From Planctomycetaceae bacterium (GTDB lineage Bacteria > Planctomycetota > Planctomycetia > Pirellulales > Thermoguttaceae): a stretch of DNA of 6,806 nucleotides. Below, piece by piece: positions 6,383 through 6,806 of this stretch; the stretch's first letter is position 1; every line of letters begins with the position of its first letter. Location of the stretch: NCBI GenBank assembly GCA_031274385.1, contig JAISQH010000619.1, positions 1 to 6,806 on the forward strand, read 5' to 3'. The position numbers were made by a program, and so were the translations under genes. A model generated the notes under the pieces. The model ran no database searches and was not told the origin of the DNA. It worked only from the letters and a program-made list of their open reading frames with translations.

Positions 6383-6491
6383 TTGGAATTTTATTGTAAT
6401 GAGGTTGATTAACAGCGGATATTTCACTGATATATTACATTATTTCATTTTTTTGTGTGGGGAAGGGCGTGTTCATTTTTTATCGTTTTTT

Positions 6492-6667
6492 CGCCACGCA
6501 AGGGGCAAAATTTCCCAGCCCTGAAAGGGCGTGATAACCCAGCCCGCCGCAACGCGGCGGGTCTGGGAATTCCCGTCAACAACGCCCTGAAAGGGCAATA
6601 TAAAATAAGAAAAATCGTAACCCACCGCGTTGCGGCGGGCTGGATTATGTTGCCCATTGCGGGGCGA
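6492..6667. repeat. Composite REP-like element B
   Basis: This block uses the same hairpin modules as element A in a different arrangement. The 62-bp stretch 6541-6602 matches 6204-6265 of element A at 61 of 62 positions, in direct orientation, 337 bp apart. An extra CCCTGAAAGGG module (6519-6529) precedes it, and the second inner arm of element A is missing, so the symmetry is partly lost. It ends with a GGCGGGC module and a TTGCGGGGCGA module (6657-6667). The A/T-rich gap between the two elements (6383-6491) holds nothing else I recognise. Confidence 0.85.
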
Positions 6668-6734
6668 CTCTCGGAATACCTGAAAAAAATAATTTTAAAA
6701 AATAAAAAAAATTGAAAAAATAAAAAAAACAGTG

Positions 6735-6763
6735 TTGACATCTGATTCTGTTTTGTGTATTTT
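6735..6763 (+). promoter_or_regulatory. Sigma70-type promoter facing the right edge
   Basis: A perfect TTGACA (6735-6740) is followed after 17 bp by TATTTT (6758-6763; four of six matches to TATAAT). The 50 bp upstream (6682-6730) are runs of A with some T, which would suit an UP element. The predicted start lies near 6770, about 35 nt before the ATG at the edge. This is the best promoter in the window. Confidence 0.65.
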
Positions 6764-6803
6764 AAGACAATCTTGTTTGTTTCACTATTTTTCACAAAGG
6801 AGA

Positions 6804-6806
6804 ATG
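6804..6806 (+). CDS. Possible start codon of a gene extending past the right edge
   Basis: The last three bases are ATG, preceded by AAAGGAG (6796-6802) and downstream of the promoter at 6735-6763. The spacing of one base between GGAG and ATG is shorter than usual, so the true start may lie a few codons beyond the window. No product can be named. Confidence 0.35.

Noticed and set aside
6179..6667. CRISPR array
   Set aside because: The repeated modules are unevenly spaced, occur in both orientations and nest within each other, and there are no uniform spacers or cas genes.
6445..6795. Open frames of 116 codons (minus) and 86 codons (plus) over the REP-like block
   Set aside because: Both only translate GC-rich hairpin modules; peptides such as ALKGQY recur wherever these repeats occur.

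Overview
The window looks like part of a moderately AT-rich bacterial chromosome from a diderm. Two recognisable genes on the minus strand point to the Planctomycetes: a large BamA-type outer-membrane assembly protein (5215 to 1799) and a small LptE-type lipoprotein (1703 to 1125) whose sequence fits the planctomycete branch of the LptE family. The planctomycete assignment is inference from protein character and the repeat-rich intergenic DNA; no rRNA or other phylogenetic marker is present.

Layout, left to right. Positions 1-539 hold two short overlapping minus-strand genes of unknown function: a complete 70-residue ORF, and a downstream ORF that runs off the left edge. Positions 540-1124 hold no convincing gene. 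They carry a likely promoter for the small genes, a long inverted repeat with 46-bp arms (823-1007), and a short heptamer array just past the lptE stop. lptE (1125-1703) and bamA (1799-5215) follow, separated by 95 bp that consist largely of a heptamer array. They are probably one transcription unit reading bamA then lptE, serving outer-membrane protein insertion and LPS delivery. Positions 5216-6803 are about 1.6 kb without a gene, packed with repeats: a heptamer array, a 115-bp inverted repeat, a 66-bp palindrome, a mosaic of short repeated words, and two composite REP-like blocks sharing a 62-bp unit. At the right edge a good sigma70-type promoter with an A/T-rich upstream region and an AAAGGAG-ATG point to a plus-strand gene that begins at or just past the end.

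The most notable features are these. (i) About 300 low-complexity residues, including an Asn-rich tandem repeat, sit inside the last POTRA domain of BamA. (ii) A 7-bp tandem array has been taken into the lptE reading frame as the start of its lipoprotein signal peptide. (iii) Related heptamer arrays lie in inverted orientation on both sides of lptE, and a second family does the same around bamA. (iv) The intergenic DNA has a strong tendency to nested, concentric inverted repeats. I see no complete mobile element with a transposase, no CRISPR array, and no tRNA or rRNA. Apart from the architecture of these repeats, I did not find a convincing new multi-gene system.
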